Source: Ktedonobacterales bacterium
GTDB lineage: Bacteria; Chloroflexota; Ktedonobacteria; Ktedonobacterales; JADMIN01
Assembly (NCBI GenBank): GCA_025450405.1
Contig: JANWHL010000147.1
Span: forward strand, 1-13,725
Reading direction: 5' to 3'
Length of the DNA: 13,725 bases
Position numbers and translations under genes: made by a program. Below, piece by piece: positions 13,684 through 13,725 of this stretch. Within the stretch, counting starts at the first letter, position 1; every line of letters starts with the position of its first letter. Below the pieces are notes generated by a model that saw nothing but the letters and a program-made list of their open reading frames with translations, was not told the DNA's origin and ran no database searches.

Positions 13684-13724
13684 AACGACGCATGCGGGAA
13701 GATGGCGCGCGCGCTCGCCAGCAT
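13644..13724 (-). CDS. Probable C-terminus of a minus-strand gene
   Basis: On the minus strand a frame open from the window edge to TAA at 13646-13644 gives 26 residues ending IFPHASFPAGWDAELAAGS. Third positions are mostly G or C and the residue mix looks protein-like, so it is probably the tail of a longer gene convergent with the DinB-like gene. No family can be named. The first visible codon is ATG, but a 26-residue gene is less likely than a truncated view. A plus-strand frame starting near 13702 is a weaker competitor. Confidence 0.4.
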   Translation of the reverse strand: MLASARAIFPHASFPAGWDAELAAGS

Positions 13725-13725
13725 C

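Overview
This is a GC-rich bacterial chromosomal window with strong third-codon-position G/C bias and clear AGGAGG-type ribosome binding sites. The mix of genes suggests an environmental bacterium, possibly Chloroflexota. That placement rests on general resemblance (many receiver-only proteins, a GH57 glycosidase beside a glycogen-synthase-like transferase, GC-rich intergenic hairpins), not on a marker gene. No rRNA, tRNA, CRISPR array, transposase or phage gene was seen.

Left part, positions 1-1247, minus strand: a ThiF/MoeB-type E1-like adenylyltransferase is followed 24 nt later by the start of a small protein that runs off the window edge and resembles DUF433. A 322-bp divergent region separates them from the plus-strand genes. 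It carries a GC-rich palindrome and a good sigma70-type promoter, TTGGAA-N17-TAGAAT.

Positions 1570-6162, plus strand: a signalling block. It encodes a canonical stand-alone receiver (1570-2151), a degenerate receiver whose phosphoacceptor Asp is Glu (2240-2677), a predicted lipoprotein of unknown function (2779-3762), an unknown 69-residue protein (3998-4207), a soluble histidine kinase with no sensor domain (4425-5384) and a third stand-alone receiver (5674-6162). None of the receivers has an output domain. The gaps contain short repeats: five tandem copies of CCTCGCGA, a direct repeat of GGGCATGCGTT, and several perfect hairpins with 3-nt loops.

Positions 6254-9651, minus strand: a tight three-gene operon of a TetR-family repressor, an ABC-2-type ATPase and a duplicated 12-helix permease. 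It converges on the signalling block across an 11-bp stem that probably acts as a bidirectional terminator. In front of tetR lies a perfect 14-6-14 inverted repeat. It overlaps the -10 box of a good minus-strand promoter (TTGACG-N17-TACCAT), which is the layout expected of an autorepressed TetR operator.

Positions 9951-13485, plus strand, divergent from tetR: a GT-B glycosyltransferase related to glycogen/starch synthases with a long disordered N-terminal tail, then a GH57 glycoside hydrolase with the expected catalytic residues, then a DinB-like protein with more A/T-rich codon use. The first two probably act on alpha-glucan or glycogen. The window ends in a probable minus-strand gene, of which only the last 26 codons are present, overlapping an imperfect 84-nt stem structure.
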